From positions 57,742 through 121,741 of the forward strand of contig REDJ01000071.1 in NCBI GenBank assembly GCA_007693555.1: 64,000 nucleotides of DNA. The letters run 5' to 3'. Below the pieces are notes generated by a model. The model saw nothing but the letters and a program-made list of their open reading frames with translations, searched no databases and was not told the DNA's origin. Numbering within the stretch: position 1 is the first letter of the stretch; each line of letters opens with the position of its first letter. Source of the DNA: Bacteroidota bacterium. Lineage in GTDB: Bacteria; Bacteroidota; Bacteroidia; Bacteroidales; UBA7960. This document shows, one piece after another, positions 45,950 through 54,734 of the stretch. The translations under genes were made by a program, and so were the position numbers.

Positions 45950-46981
45950 TTATATCTCCCAGGTGTCTCCACTGTTAAGCAAATCATCCACACATTTGAT
46001 GGACGAATTTCTTTTTGCTATTTCTATCTGATCTTCAACCAGATCGTCGTAGGTGGAGGCTTTGGCTGAACGAATTACACCCATAGCAACCGGGTAATCA
46101 GGACCCATCATTCTTCCAAGCATTCTATGAATACCGGGATCAGGATTAAACTGATCATGAACAAGTATGTCTTTTTCTGTTATACCTCCAATGCCAATTT
46201 TTACCGCATATAGGCTTGTTCCTTTAAGAATGATTCCCATATCATTATCTTTTCCATAAATCATAGGCTCACCTTGGCGGAGGATAAGCTGGTTTTCTTC
46301 TCGTTTTTCTCTGGAGGTTACTGAAGAGAAAGCCTTATCATTAAAAATGATGCAGTTCTCAAGAATCTCTACAACAGAGGTACCGTCATGTTTAGCAGCT
46401 TCGTAAAGAACTTCAGTCATTAGCTTTACATTGTTATCAGGTACACGTGCAAAAAAGGTTCCCTGGGCACCCATAACAAGGCCTGCCGTTATAAAGGGAT
46501 GCTCAATGGTTCCCTGGGGTGAGGTTTTTGTTACCTGCCCCATGGGAGTTGTAGGGGAGTACTGCCCTTTTGTAAGGCCATAGATCTGATTGTTGAAAAG
46601 GAGAATATTCACATCAATATTACGGCGGATTATGTGAATAAAATGGTTTCCACCAATTGCCATTGAGTCGCCATCTCCGGTAGCTATCCAAACACTCTGG
46701 TCGGGATTGGCAATTTTAACACCACTGGCTATTGCTGCTGCCCTACCATGAATACCATGAAATCCGAAGGTATGAACATAATAAGGGAAGCGTGAAGAAC
46801 AACCAATCCCCGAAACGATTGTAAAGTTTTCTTTTTTGTATCCTATTCTGGGGAAAACATTTGATACGGCAGCCAATATGGCATGGCCACCACAACCCGG
46901 ACACCATTTTACCATTTGATCACTGGCAAAGTCATCTTTTGTTAAAGGAACGGGTGATTTTTCAATTCTTTTATCAAGCAT
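45950..46981 (-). CDS. korB: 2-oxoacid:ferredoxin oxidoreductase, beta subunit (2-oxoglutarate type)
   Basis: A 343-residue subunit that carries thiamine diphosphate and the iron-sulfur cluster. The TPP motif runs from GDGD (102-105) to NN (130-131); cluster Cys candidates are C27, C30 (CPGCG) and C61, with a further Cys in ENCIIF. It overlaps the alpha gene by one base (TAATG), indicating translational coupling. Together with KorA it makes succinyl-CoA, CO2 and reduced ferredoxin from 2-oxoglutarate, reversible and characteristic of anaerobes. Confidence 0.93.
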   Translation of the reverse strand: MLDKRIEKSPVPLTKDDFASDQMVKWCPGCGGHAILAAVSNVFPRIGYKKENFTIVSGIGCSSRFPYYVHTFGFHGIHGRAAAIASGVKIANPDQSVWIATGDGDSMAIGGNHFIHIIRRNIDVNILLFNNQIYGLTKGQYSPTTPMGQVTKTSPQGTIEHPFITAGLVMGAQGTFFARVPDNNVKLMTEVLYEAAKHDGTSVVEILENCIIFNDKAFSSVTSREKREENQLILRQGEPMIYGKDNDMGIILKGTSLYAVKIGIGGITEKDILVHDQFNPDPGIHRMLGRMMGPDYPVAMGVIRSAKASTYDDLVEDQIEIAKRNSSIKCVDDLLNSGDTWEI

Positions 46982-48828
46982 TATTTTTCCTCCATAATTT
47001 TGGTGAATACATCTGTAAGCTCTTTCACATGGAATGGTAAGCCCTGAACTTTATTATACTGCAAATATTTAAATTCGGGATGCATCATTCTCAAATATTT
47101 TACAAACTGCCCTTTATTCAACTCACAAACCACAATTTTTTTAAACCCTGACAATACCTCAGCGGTATTGAGCGGAAGGGGCATAATATAATTAAACTGG
47201 GCAAGGCTGATCTTTTTCCCTGCCCTCTGCATATGCCCTACAGCAGATTTTAGCATTCCTTCTGTACCTCCCCAACCTACTACAAGCAAATCGCCTGTTT
47301 CCTCTCCCATTATTTCCTGCTCAGGAATATAATTTGCTACACGCATAACCTTATCTTCCCTGATATTGACCATGAGTTCGTGGTTGAGGGGATCGGTTGA
47401 AACATTCCCATCTATATTGGTTTTCTCCAAGCCTCCGATTCTGTGTCTGAGTCCCTCGGTACCGGGTAATGCCCATTTACGTGCCAGGGTCACAGGATCA
47501 CGCCTGTAAGGTTTATAATCATGATCATTTGCTTTGGCAATGGGTGGGTTGATCTCAGGTAAATCTGCTACCTTTGGTATTTTAAACAATTCGGAACCAA
47601 ATCCCATATGTCCGTCCGTTAGCAATAACACCGGAGTCATATGCTCCATAGAAAATTTTGACGCCATATAAGCATAATGGAAGCAACTGGCCGGGCTTGA
47701 GGCTGCTATAATGATCATTGGAGCTTCGCCATTACGTCCAAAAAGTGCCTGCAATAAATCACTTTGTTCACTTTTAGTAGGCATCCCGGTAGAGGGACCC
47801 GCCCTCTGCACATTAACAATTACAAGAGGTAATTCAGTTATAACTGCCAGGCCTAAAGCTTCACTTTTTAATGAGAGACCGGGGCCTGATGTAGTCGTAA
47901 CTCCAAGCGAGCCGGTAAAACTTGCTCCAATGGCAGAACAAATTCCTGCAATTTCATCCTCTGCCTGAAAAACTTTTGCGCCAAGAGATTTATGCCTGGC
48001 CAGTTCCATTAAAATTTCAGTAGCAGGTGTAATAGGATATGAACCCAGGAAAAGTGGTCTGCCACTTTTTTCTGCTGCAGCAAGCAAACCCCATGCAGTT
48101 GCAACATTCCCGGTAATATTGCGATAACGGCCCTTCTCCATGGGAGCAGGACCTACCTTGATAGTTGAAGCAATAGCCTCTACAGTGTCGGCATAATTAT
48201 ATCCCGCCTTTAATGCCACTTGATTGGCCTTGACAACTTCAGGTTTATTGCTGAATTTTTTCAGGATAAAATCCAGTGAGTTATCCAAATTTCGCTGAAA
48301 CAGAAAATACATCATGCCCAGCACGAACATGTTTTTGGTCTTTTCTGCCAGTTTTTTGTCAATTTCCAAATCTGTCAGGCTTTCTTTTGTTAATAAAGAA
48401 ATAGGTGCCTTTATAAGATGATAGGAATCGAGGCTTCCATCCTCCAATGGATTGGTTTTATACCCGGCCTTTTCAATGCCTTTTTCATCAAAAGCAGACT
48501 CGTCAGCAATAATTGTTGCTCCAGGCTTAACCCATTTCAGGTTGGCTTTCAGCGATGCAGGGTTCATAACCACCAGCACATCGCACATATCTCCTGAAGT
48601 AAAAATTTTCCTCTGCCCTAGGTGAACCTGAAACCCACTAACTCCGGCGACAGTATTCTGAGGTGCGCGGATTTCTGCAGGGAAATCAGGAAATGTTGCA
48701 AGGTCATTACCGGCCAATGCGGCCGTGTCGGAAAACAGTGTGCCGGTAAGCTGCATTCCGTCACCTGAATCGCCAACAAATTTTACCACAACATCTTCCA
48801 GTTCCACAATATTCTTTTGTTTTGTCAT
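46981..48828 (-). CDS. korA: 2-oxoacid:ferredoxin oxidoreductase, alpha subunit (fused gamma-alpha)
   Basis: A 615-residue fusion of the gamma domain (about 10-200, GDSGDGMQ at 19-26) and the alpha pyrimidine-binding domain, with the segments NVQRAGPSTGMPT and SYPITPATEI expected of 2-oxoglutarate (KorA) enzymes, plus the C-terminal domain II (about 500-615). Divergent from a ferredoxin gene across a 370-bp region, which suggests functional coupling. A 2-ketoisovalerate or indolepyruvate specificity cannot be excluded. Confidence 0.93.
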   Translation of the reverse strand: MTKQKNIVELEDVVVKFVGDSGDGMQLTGTLFSDTAALAGNDLATFPDFPAEIRAPQNTVAGVSGFQVHLGQRKIFTSGDMCDVLVVMNPASLKANLKWVKPGATIIADESAFDEKGIEKAGYKTNPLEDGSLDSYHLIKAPISLLTKESLTDLEIDKKLAEKTKNMFVLGMMYFLFQRNLDNSLDFILKKFSNKPEVVKANQVALKAGYNYADTVEAIASTIKVGPAPMEKGRYRNITGNVATAWGLLAAAEKSGRPLFLGSYPITPATEILMELARHKSLGAKVFQAEDEIAGICSAIGASFTGSLGVTTTSGPGLSLKSEALGLAVITELPLVIVNVQRAGPSTGMPTKSEQSDLLQALFGRNGEAPMIIIAASSPASCFHYAYMASKFSMEHMTPVLLLTDGHMGFGSELFKIPKVADLPEINPPIAKANDHDYKPYRRDPVTLARKWALPGTEGLRHRIGGLEKTNIDGNVSTDPLNHELMVNIREDKVMRVANYIPEQEIMGEETGDLLVVGWGGTEGMLKSAVGHMQRAGKKISLAQFNYIMPLPLNTAEVLSGFKKIVVCELNKGQFVKYLRMMHPEFKYLQYNKVQGLPFHVKELTDVFTKIMEEK

Positions 48829-49198
48829 AATGGATGATTGTTTTGCTTTGATATAATATTTTATGGATTTAAAAGTGATACTATTAAATTTTCTGCCAAC
48901 CCAATTATTTAAAAAACCTGCATAATAAAATCCCCGTATTTATTGGCCTTCAGGTCAGCATCGGCCTTTCAGTCTGCGAAGTTAATTGTTTAATTTTGAA
49001 CTGATCAAAAAAAGCAATACTTTTTTTTCGTTTCAAAAATAAAAGTTTAATCCTTGATATATGTGAGAGTTTTACTGACTTTTATTTAAAATTATTTCAA
49101 ATTAGGGCTTTCCGTAAAATTTTTATGCTCAGTTAAATTTAAGCACTTATATTTGCAAGTGGAATTAACCTTATTTTACTAATTAAAAATTGACAATA
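48829..49198. other. Divergent promoter region between korA and the ferredoxin gene
   Basis: 370 bp, AT-rich. It includes a TATATTTG element for the ferredoxin gene (separate entry) and, on the other strand, CAAAAATA (49034-49041, i.e. TATTTTTG) that could be a korA -7 box, though no -33 was found. I see no ORF or RNA gene. Confidence 0.5.
49148..49155 (+). promoter_or_regulatory. Putative -7 promoter element of the ferredoxin gene
   Basis: TATATTTG matches the Bacteroidota TAnnTTTG consensus exactly, 43 bp before the ferredoxin start codon. The -33 element is degenerate (TTTTATG around 49121-49127). Confidence 0.45.
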
Positions 49199-49366
49199 AT
49201 GGCTTACGTAATCACTGAAGATTGTACTGCATGTGGCAGCTGCATCGATGAATGCCCCGTTGACGCTATAGCTGAAGGAGACATCTATAAAATTGATCCT
49301 GATGTATGCACCGACTGTGGCTCTTGTGCAGATGTTTGCCCGGTTGAGGCAATTCACCCAGCATAA
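49199..49366 (+). CDS. 2[4Fe-4S] ferredoxin
   Basis: A complete 55-codon gene, ATG to TAA, below common ORF length cut-offs. It holds two copies of the CxxCxxCxxxCP pattern (CTACGSCIDECP and CTDCGSCADVCP), the eight cysteines of a clostridial-type bicluster ferredoxin, with the familiar AIAEGDIYKIDPD linker. It is a low-potential electron carrier and probably the partner of the divergent 2-oxoglutarate:ferredoxin oxidoreductase. Flanked by a TATATTTG promoter element and a terminator. Confidence 0.95.
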   Translation: MAYVITEDCTACGSCIDECPVDAIAEGDIYKIDPDVCTDCGSCADVCPVEAIHPA

Positions 49367-49405
49367 GTTCTGAAGCCTGCATCAAGCGGGAAACTAAAAA
49401 ACAAG

Positions 49406-49435
49406 AAGGCTGTTTCATTTTGTTGAAACGGCCTT
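49406..49435 (+). terminator. Terminator of the ferredoxin gene
   Basis: A 12-bp stem (49406-49417 with 49424-49435, one T-G pair), six-base loop, and a T tract immediately after. It lies 40 bp past the stop. Confidence 0.85.
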
Positions 49436-49560
49436 TTTTATGTAAACCATATTTTACAGCTTCCTTATTATAGATTATTAACCGGATGAAAGCTGATATC
49501 AAACAATGATTATTAAATAATCTGTATTAATTTAGCGGCTTTAAATCATTATTAAGCGCC

Positions 49561-50391
49561 TTGGCAAAAAAAGAACATAAAGAAGAACAGGAAGAAACCG
49601 GAAAGGTGATGTCTTTTTGGTCGCACCTTGAGGAGTTGCGAAGTCACCTGGTGCGTTCGGCTATTGCTATTGTCTTGCTGGCTATAGGGGCATTCATTGC
49701 CAAAGATATTATTTTTGACTATGTAATTCTTGCACCCAAGGAACCCTATTTTATTACCAATCGCGTATTTTGTCACGTATCCGAATTGTTATCCGCTCCA
49801 GCCTTATGTATCAATAAAAATCCTGTTCAGATTATCAATATTGAACTGGCAGGTCAGTTTAAAACACACATTATCGTTTCACTCATTGTAGGGATCATTG
49901 TTGCTTTTCCTTATATCCTTGGGGAGTTCTGGAGTTTTATAAAACCAGCTTTGCAGCCTAAAGAAAGAGCCAACAGCAAAGGTGCTGTTTTGGTTACCTC
50001 CCTGCTTTTCCTTTCAGGTGTTTGTTTCAGTTACTTTCTGATTGCTCCTTTGACTATCAATTTTCTGGGTTCCTACCAGGTAAGTGCAATGGTGGAAAAT
50101 CAAATTGCTCTGCGGTCATATATTACTACCGTGACCATGGTTACATTTGCTACCGGTCTTGTTTTTGAACTGCCCGTTATTGTTTACTTTTTGAGCAGAG
50201 TAGGTTTGCTGACTCCTGACTTTATGAAGAAGAACAGGAAAATTGCGTTCATCCTGATTATAGCTCTATCTGCCATCATTACTCCTCCAGATGTAATAAG
50301 CCAGATACTTGTGGGAATTCCTCTTTACATTCTTTATGAGATTTCCATTGGTATCTCAAAAAGGGTGAACCTGCAAAGAGAGGAAATATAA
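49561..50391 (+). CDS. tatC: Twin-arginine translocase subunit TatC
   Basis: A 276-residue TatC with six hydrophobic segments and the conserved N-terminal HLEELR (about 22-27), which begins the twin-arginine signal-recognition surface. The annotated start is a TTG at 49561 giving a Lys/Glu-rich leader; an ATG 48 bases downstream (MSFWSHLEELRSH) also gives a plausible protein, so the start is uncertain. TatA/B is not in the window. Upstream region is short and without a clear Shine-Dalgarno. Confidence 0.94.
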   Translation: MAKKEHKEEQEETGKVMSFWSHLEELRSHLVRSAIAIVLLAIGAFIAKDIIFDYVILAPKEPYFITNRVFCHVSELLSAPALCINKNPVQIINIELAGQFKTHIIVSLIVGIIVAFPYILGEFWSFIKPALQPKERANSKGAVLVTSLLFLSGVCFSYFLIAPLTINFLGSYQVSAMVENQIALRSYITTVTMVTFATGLVFELPVIVYFLSRVGLLTPDFMKKNRKIAFILIIALSAIITPPDVISQILVGIPLYILYEISIGISKRVNLQREEI

Positions 50392-50394
50392 AAA

Positions 50395-52968
50395 CTACCT
50401 TCTGCCAAGCGATCGATAAATCAGATCCGCAGCCTGATAAACCTTTAAACGTAAATTAGGTAACAATTCCGGGTTATTCTCAAGGTATTGATTGACCATA
50501 TCAGCTACCTGGGGTTCATTGTAATTTTGCAAGCTTGCCGTCAACCAGTTTTGCGGAAAAAATATATCACCGGTTCTTTGAATCTCTTCAAGCAACTCCA
50601 GGCTTGCCGGTATATACTCCAACCCTTGGCCGGGATGAAGCGGATGGTGAAGGAAATACAGTGCATCCAGCACCCAGGGCTCCGGATTTCGGTTTTCGGC
50701 CTTCAGGAGTTTATTGAAAAAATCATCTCTCGTTGCTTTATCGTCCGACAAGGCAGGACTTATAAATTCCAGTCTTCGTATTCTGTCAGGATTCTGAATG
50801 TCAGCCAATTCCCGGGCTATCCAGGAGTTTCTGTCTTCTGAACGCATGGCTATTTCCAGCGCAAGCTGAGTTTTGTTTGTCTCACTCAAGTTTAACCCCT
50901 TGACTGGGAGTTTACCCAGATAAAAAGCCTTCATCTTATCAATACTTTCAGGACTGCGCGCAAGTTTCATCCAGCTTTCAAAGAGAATTTCCTTGCCCGG
51001 AACATCCTCCTTTAACAAAACATTCCATAAAATGTATTCTACCCTGTTACTGAAATATGCCTTTTTTTCATATTCAGCAAAATTGAAACAAAGCCTCTCC
51101 AATACCGAAATATGATAGTTTTGCAGTTGCTGATTTTGCTCATACCAAATGGCGTCAAGAACAAAATCAAAGTATAAATCCAGGTCTGTTCTGTCATTGA
51201 GAAAATTCTCATACATATTGATAGCAATGGCAGCCCGGAGGTTCTCATCAGCCATCTGATGAATATTTTCAACTGCAAATTTTATGTCGGTTTCGCTCAT
51301 CTCAAAATAACCATACCCCATACCACCTGCATTGAGCATAAGTAATTCCGGGTGTTTATTCAAACCCGAAATCCGTTTGTCAACTGTTGTATTTTGTACC
51401 TGAAGTTCAACAGCAATTGTATCATGCTGTGAAATTGCAATTCCTTTAAGCATTTGTGGAAAGTGAAATATTTGCTCAAACGGACTTGTATGGTTTACAT
51501 TTATAATGAATTCTTCTTTTTGCTGTGCCAGGTTAAAGTTTATCTCCGGCATTCCTTTTCCGTATACCCAGGCCTTGCTCCAATGAGAAATATTGTGATT
51601 TGAATTGTTGTCAAAAATTTTCACCAGATCATCCCAGTCGGCATTGGTATGTGCATATTTTTCAAGATATTGTTTTACTGCTGTTCTGAAATTTTCTTTC
51701 CCCATCATATATTCGAGCTGGTCAAATACTATTGGAGCTTTGTTATAAATAACCGGACCATATAAAGTACCAGCAAGTTTCATATTGTCAAGTTGTTGTT
51801 TAATGGGATGAGCACCTCTGGTTCGATCAACCGAATACGCTCTCGGATAATGAGAAAGCAGAAACTGCAGTTGATGATTTGCTTCCGGAAACTGCTCTGC
51901 AACAATTTTATCAGCCATAAAGCCTGCAAAAACTTCCTTAAGCCATACATCGTCGAACCATTGCATAGTAACCAGGTTGCCAAACCACATATGAGCGGTT
52001 TCGTGGGCAATCAGGCTAGCCTGGCTGATTTGTCGTGGTAGCGGAGGATCCTTGTCCAGGAATAACCTGGCATCGCGATACCACACTGCACCGGGATGCT
52101 CCATGCCACTGTATTGAAAACCCGGCAAAATTGCCATATCAAACTTTTCATAGGGATATGGTATTCCCGTGTACTCTTCAAGCCAGTCAAGGGCATGGAA
52201 ATGCTGGTCGAAAATAATGGGGATGTTACGCTCCAGTTTGTCAGTGTCAGTTTCACGGTGAAACAAGGTCAAAACCCGGCCATCACGGTTTTCTGTGACT
52301 TGCTGAAATTCACCTGCTGCAAAAGCAAACAGATAGGTGCTAATGGGGTGGGACTTTTTAAAATGAAGGTTTCGGTTACTGCCAAAGGTTTCTTCCTTAA
52401 TGAGAGGTCCGTTACTCAGTGCTACCCAGTTGCCGGGCATTTCCAGTTTCAAATCAAATGTGGCTTTGATATCCGGCTGGTCAAAGCAGGGAAATGCAGT
52501 AGAGGCCCTGTCAGGCACAAAAAGTGTGTACATAAATTCATCCGACCGGTTCAATGCCTGATCAGATGATGTGAATTCAATTTGCACAACGTTCTCCTGC
52601 CGGGGAATAAGCAAATTGGCATCAATATAAATATGCCCGTTCATGTATTCATATGAAGCAGGCCGGTCATTAACAATAACTTCTTGAAGATAGTTACTGC
52701 CTGGTTGAAAGTCCAGGATAAGACCATGTCGGGCTTTAAGGGGTTTAAAGTGGACAAGGACTGTACCTGTGATTTTTTCATCTTTCGAGGTGGGTATCCT
52801 GAAAGACAAATCATAATGCACATCATAAATTTGTCTGGCACGATAAACAGCCAGTTCCCGTGATACACCTTCGTCAAAAAAGCTTTTTAATGAACGCTGG
52901 CAGGAAAAACTTATTATAAGCAACATCATTGCAAATATCAAACGACTTAATAAATAACTAAAACTCAT
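50395..52968 (-). CDS. M1-family metallopeptidase (aminopeptidase N-like) lipoprotein
   Basis: An 857-residue secreted zinc peptidase. A lipobox (SFSC, Cys23) follows the signal sequence. The zinc site is complete: HETAH (322-326) and Glu345, 18 residues after the second His. The exopeptidase GAMEN motif is altered to GMEHPG (288-293), as in one branch of Bacteroidota M1 enzymes, which may change the free-amine specificity. C-terminal half is a helical ERAP-like domain. Probably degrades peptides at the outer face or in the periplasm. Read in the same direction as the ROK gene upstream (66-bp gap), perhaps by chance. Confidence 0.9.
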   Translation of the reverse strand: MSFSYLLSRLIFAMMLLIISFSCQRSLKSFFDEGVSRELAVYRARQIYDVHYDLSFRIPTSKDEKITGTVLVHFKPLKARHGLILDFQPGSNYLQEVIVNDRPASYEYMNGHIYIDANLLIPRQENVVQIEFTSSDQALNRSDEFMYTLFVPDRASTAFPCFDQPDIKATFDLKLEMPGNWVALSNGPLIKEETFGSNRNLHFKKSHPISTYLFAFAAGEFQQVTENRDGRVLTLFHRETDTDKLERNIPIIFDQHFHALDWLEEYTGIPYPYEKFDMAILPGFQYSGMEHPGAVWYRDARLFLDKDPPLPRQISQASLIAHETAHMWFGNLVTMQWFDDVWLKEVFAGFMADKIVAEQFPEANHQLQFLLSHYPRAYSVDRTRGAHPIKQQLDNMKLAGTLYGPVIYNKAPIVFDQLEYMMGKENFRTAVKQYLEKYAHTNADWDDLVKIFDNNSNHNISHWSKAWVYGKGMPEINFNLAQQKEEFIINVNHTSPFEQIFHFPQMLKGIAISQHDTIAVELQVQNTTVDKRISGLNKHPELLMLNAGGMGYGYFEMSETDIKFAVENIHQMADENLRAAIAINMYENFLNDRTDLDLYFDFVLDAIWYEQNQQLQNYHISVLERLCFNFAEYEKKAYFSNRVEYILWNVLLKEDVPGKEILFESWMKLARSPESIDKMKAFYLGKLPVKGLNLSETNKTQLALEIAMRSEDRNSWIARELADIQNPDRIRRLEFISPALSDDKATRDDFFNKLLKAENRNPEPWVLDALYFLHHPLHPGQGLEYIPASLELLEEIQRTGDIFFPQNWLTASLQNYNEPQVADMVNQYLENNPELLPNLRLKVYQAADLIYRSLGRR

Positions 52969-53034
52969 AAAATCAGGGAATTCATTTTGAATATTCTACT
53001 ATTACTTTTTAACAGATTGAATCAGATGCAACTA

Positions 53035-54192
53035 TTATAATGATAATTCATCCGATAAGAAAAGTGCAGTTGCGCCGGTAGCAGCTGAAAATATTTTTGT
53101 TTTCGCATATTCCACCTGTGGGATTTGTATTTTAAACGGATAGTTTTTTTCCAATAACTCACGCAAGGCAGTCATAATTTCATCGCAGCAAAGGTTTTCA
53201 CATATACTGAGGTCCCCTCCCAAAGTAATACGCTCGGGATCAAAAAGTCCGGTAATTTTACTGATTTCTTTGGCCACCTGTTTGCTTAATCCTGTTAAGA
53301 CAGCTTTACTCAATGGACAACCTTTTTTTGAAAAGTTATACAAGTCAGATATCTGGATGTTTTTTATCCCATCAGCCAGGGGAATAAGAATTTCTTCCTT
53401 AGGTATCTCATTTGATTTCTCATTTATGATTTGTTCAAGAGAAGGTACCCTTGAAAATATTTCACCTGCAATACCATTGGACCCGGTGTAAAGCTTCTGG
53501 TTCAGTACAACCCCCAGCCCCATGCCTCCTGCCAGTGGGTTATACATAATATAAAGGATGTTATTAACAAAACTTTCCCCTTTATTAAACCATTGTTCGC
53601 CAAGAGCACCTGCATTGGCATCATTGATAACACCGGTAGGTATATTAAACCTTTCTTCAACAAAGGATTTTAAATCAAAATCTTCCAGTTTTAATCCGAA
53701 AGAATATATAATCCGGTGAGTTACCGGGTTAACTATGCCCGGAACAGCGAGAGAAATATATAAGACAGGTGTTTTTGAAATGGAAATTTCGTTCAGAACC
53801 TCAAAAATTGTTGTAAGAATTCTTTTTATGGTTTTTTCTGTGCGATCAGGAGAAAACTCTTTTTCCACCTTCATTAAAATATCACCGGCCAGATTAACTA
53901 CCACAGCACGAATGGAATGCCGCATAACTTCCAGTCCAATAATATTTCCATATTCGGGGTTTACCTGCCATAGTAAGGGCCTCTTACCTCCCTTGTCTGT
54001 AGAGTTACCATAACCGCTAACCCGAATCAACGTTTTATCCTTCAGATGACGCAGAATATAAACAAGAGATGAGGGTTGCATTTCCATCTGCTTGGCCAGT
54101 GCTGCCCCTGATACATTTCCCTGTGCACGTATAAGTGCAAAGACTTTTTTGTGACTTCTTTCCTTTAAATCCAGCATGATTTGTTTATTCAA
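53035..54192 (-). CDS. ROK-family protein, regulator type (HTH + degenerate sugar-kinase fold)
   Basis: A 385-residue NagC/Mlc-like protein: winged HTH (about 10-65: NVSGAALAKQMEMQPSSLVYILRHLKD) and ROK fold (about 80-380). The phosphate-binding DxGxT motif is replaced by IGLEVMRHSIR, the zinc ligands are absent (AGEIFSRVP instead of GExGH, no CxCGxxGC), while the NDANAG turn remains. A sugar-responsive transcriptional regulator with lost kinase function is the best reading. Divergent from a second ROK gene and the downstream PUL, so a role in regulating it is likely. Confidence 0.9.
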   Translation of the reverse strand: MNKQIMLDLKERSHKKVFALIRAQGNVSGAALAKQMEMQPSSLVYILRHLKDKTLIRVSGYGNSTDKGGKRPLLWQVNPEYGNIIGLEVMRHSIRAVVVNLAGDILMKVEKEFSPDRTEKTIKRILTTIFEVLNEISISKTPVLYISLAVPGIVNPVTHRIIYSFGLKLEDFDLKSFVEERFNIPTGVINDANAGALGEQWFNKGESFVNNILYIMYNPLAGGMGLGVVLNQKLYTGSNGIAGEIFSRVPSLEQIINEKSNEIPKEEILIPLADGIKNIQISDLYNFSKKGCPLSKAVLTGLSKQVAKEISKITGLFDPERITLGGDLSICENLCCDEIMTALRELLEKNYPFKIQIPQVEYAKTKIFSAATGATALFLSDELSL

Positions 54193-54734
54193 TGATTGAA
54201 CATATTCAACTTCCCTTTTTTAACACCAACCAAAATACTAATTATTTCTCATTGAAAGTTAAATTAATGCTGATTTCAATAAAACCATTGATGATTTCAT
54301 GCTCGTGAAAACAGATACTAATCAATCCGGTAGTTTAGCAGAGTCATAAAGATCATATTATATAGGTAAAACAACCTGTTCCTATTAACTGACAGATGCC
54401 AGTTTGCAATAAAAAAACTCTTCCTGCAGAAATGTATTAAATGCTCCAATCCATATCACAAAAAAAGACTTCACCGTCAGCTTATCAAACTGCTGATTTT
54501 GTGAATTTTGAAATATTTAAACGAGCATGACACACACCTTAATGAAAATATATATTTAAAATTATTAAAAAATGCTTTGATATTTATAAAATGTTTAATA
54601 AACTTGCATTTTCAATCTAAAAAACGAAGTTTAAAAAATCATAAGAATAAATTTCTTAAAAAGCATAGCAGGTATTATATTTATGGAAAGTTTACGATTA
54701 CATATAATTTTTCCATGAATAAAAGGCAGAAAAC
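54193..54734. promoter_or_regulatory. Divergent regulatory region between two ROK regulators
   Basis: 542 bp, strongly AT-rich, holding the promoters of both regulator genes and possibly the PUL. An 11-bp perfect palindrome GTTTAATAAAC (54593-54603) and neighbouring AT tracts are candidate operators for ROK proteins, which recognise AT-rich dyads. A 76-codon plus-strand ORF at 54508-54738 overlaps this region but looks like noise. Confidence 0.5.

Noticed and set aside
52096..52569. A 157-codon plus-strand ORF
   Set aside because: Antisense shadow of the M1 peptidase, which has intact catalytic residues.
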